64,000 nucleotides of DNA from the NCBI GenBank assembly GCA_963663975.2, contig CAXXRA010000015.1, positions 1,054,001 to 1,118,000 of the forward strand. Reading direction: 5' to 3'. Origin of the DNA: JANQRX01 sp963663975 (GTDB lineage Bacteria; Pseudomonadota; Alphaproteobacteria; Rhizobiales; Kaistiaceae). The notes below the pieces were generated by a model. That model did not search any database and had not been told where the DNA came from. It was given only the letters and a program-made list of their open reading frames with translations. This document shows, piece after piece, positions 63,794 to 64,000 of the stretch; the stretch's first letter is position 1; each line of letters begins with the position of its first letter. The position numbers and the translations under genes are program-made.

Positions 63794-64000
63794 ATGCCAC
63801 GGACCCGGCTCAGCCTTTGGTATTTGACCTCCTACCTGCTGCTCGGCGGGGTTGGCCTGCTGCTCGTGCCCGACCTCGCGCTGAAGCTCCTGTTCGCTCA
63901 GGGAGATTACGGCACGGTGATGCCTAGGCTGAGTGGCATGCTGATGATCGGGCTCGGCGTGCTCGTGCTCCAGATCATCCGGCACGAGTTATCGGGTGCT
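63794..64000 (+). CDS. Small membrane protein, 5' part (continues past the window)
   Basis: The first 69 codons, starting MPRTRLSLWYLTSYLLLGGV with further hydrophobic stretches (GLLLVPDLALKLLF, LMIGLGVLVLQII), predict at least two membrane helices. ATG 63794 follows GGGAAGGGAAA. I do not recognise the family. Confidence 0.7.
   Translation, partial: MPRTRLSLWYLTSYLLLGGVGLLLVPDLALKLLFAQGDYGTVMPRLSGMLMIGLGVLVLQIIRHELSGA

Overview
The window is GC-rich chromosomal DNA from an alphaproteobacterium. Gene order is the main evidence: mutS-glnD-murJ-trpS, then tsaB-rimI-miaB-phoH-ybeY-corC-lnt-(XRE)-metK-trmB-rimP-nusA-ylxR-infB-rbfA-truB-rpsO-pnp, then chvI-chvG-hprK-EIIA-HPr-ahcY, then divL-tsaE/amgK-murU-addB-addA-trxA. 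These blocks are typical of the class; a Rhodospirillales-like member is my best guess, but the order cannot be fixed from this sequence alone.

Layout. 1-48 kb is a nearly continuous plus-strand housekeeping region: mismatch repair and nitrogen sensing (mutS, glnD), cell wall (murJ, lnt, the AmgK/MurU recycling pair), translation and tRNA modification (trpS, tsaB, rimI, miaB, ybeY, rimP, nusA, infB, rbfA, truB, rpsO), RNA decay (pnp), methionine/SAM cycle (metK, ahcY), envelope-stress and carbon/nitrogen phosphotransfer signalling (ChvG/ChvI, HprK-EIIA-HPr), a DivL-type pseudo-kinase, the AddAB recombination nuclease and thioredoxin. A clear rho-independent terminator after trxA closes this part. 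48-64 kb is an accessory region: an IS1595-type remnant, a DUF3800 gene, a complete IS21-family element, a HicA/HicB module, single metabolic genes on both strands, several broken genes (NmrA-like, EamA transporter, maleate-isomerase-like fragment), a secreted ankyrin protein, an IS5-type element, a GATase, a LysR regulator with an operator-like palindrome, a PilZ protein and an L,D-transpeptidase.

The most unusual feature is a non-autonomous repeat of about 273 bp present five times (8482, 14667, 25669, 27782, 58491), always in the same orientation. It has terminal inverted repeats beginning TAGAGCCCTTTCGACC, apparent TA target duplication, no transposase, and internal short stem-loops whose stems are kept while the loops vary. 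One copy splits a ParE-type toxin gene whose antitoxin is intact. One forms the immediate 5' leader of lnt and stays open in the lnt frame. One sits between rpsO and pnp. In three cases (infB, rpsO, the ankyrin gene) the first three bases of the repeat supply or preserve the TAG stop codon. Two copies of an 840/841-bp IS5-type element are inserted, in opposite orientations, at exactly the same point: the CTAG at the outer edge of a repeat.

Four genes (hprK, nmrA-like, eamA, and orfA of one IS copy) each look broken by a single missing base. Either this genome is decaying, or the assembly carries indel errors; the hprK case in particular should be checked against reads.
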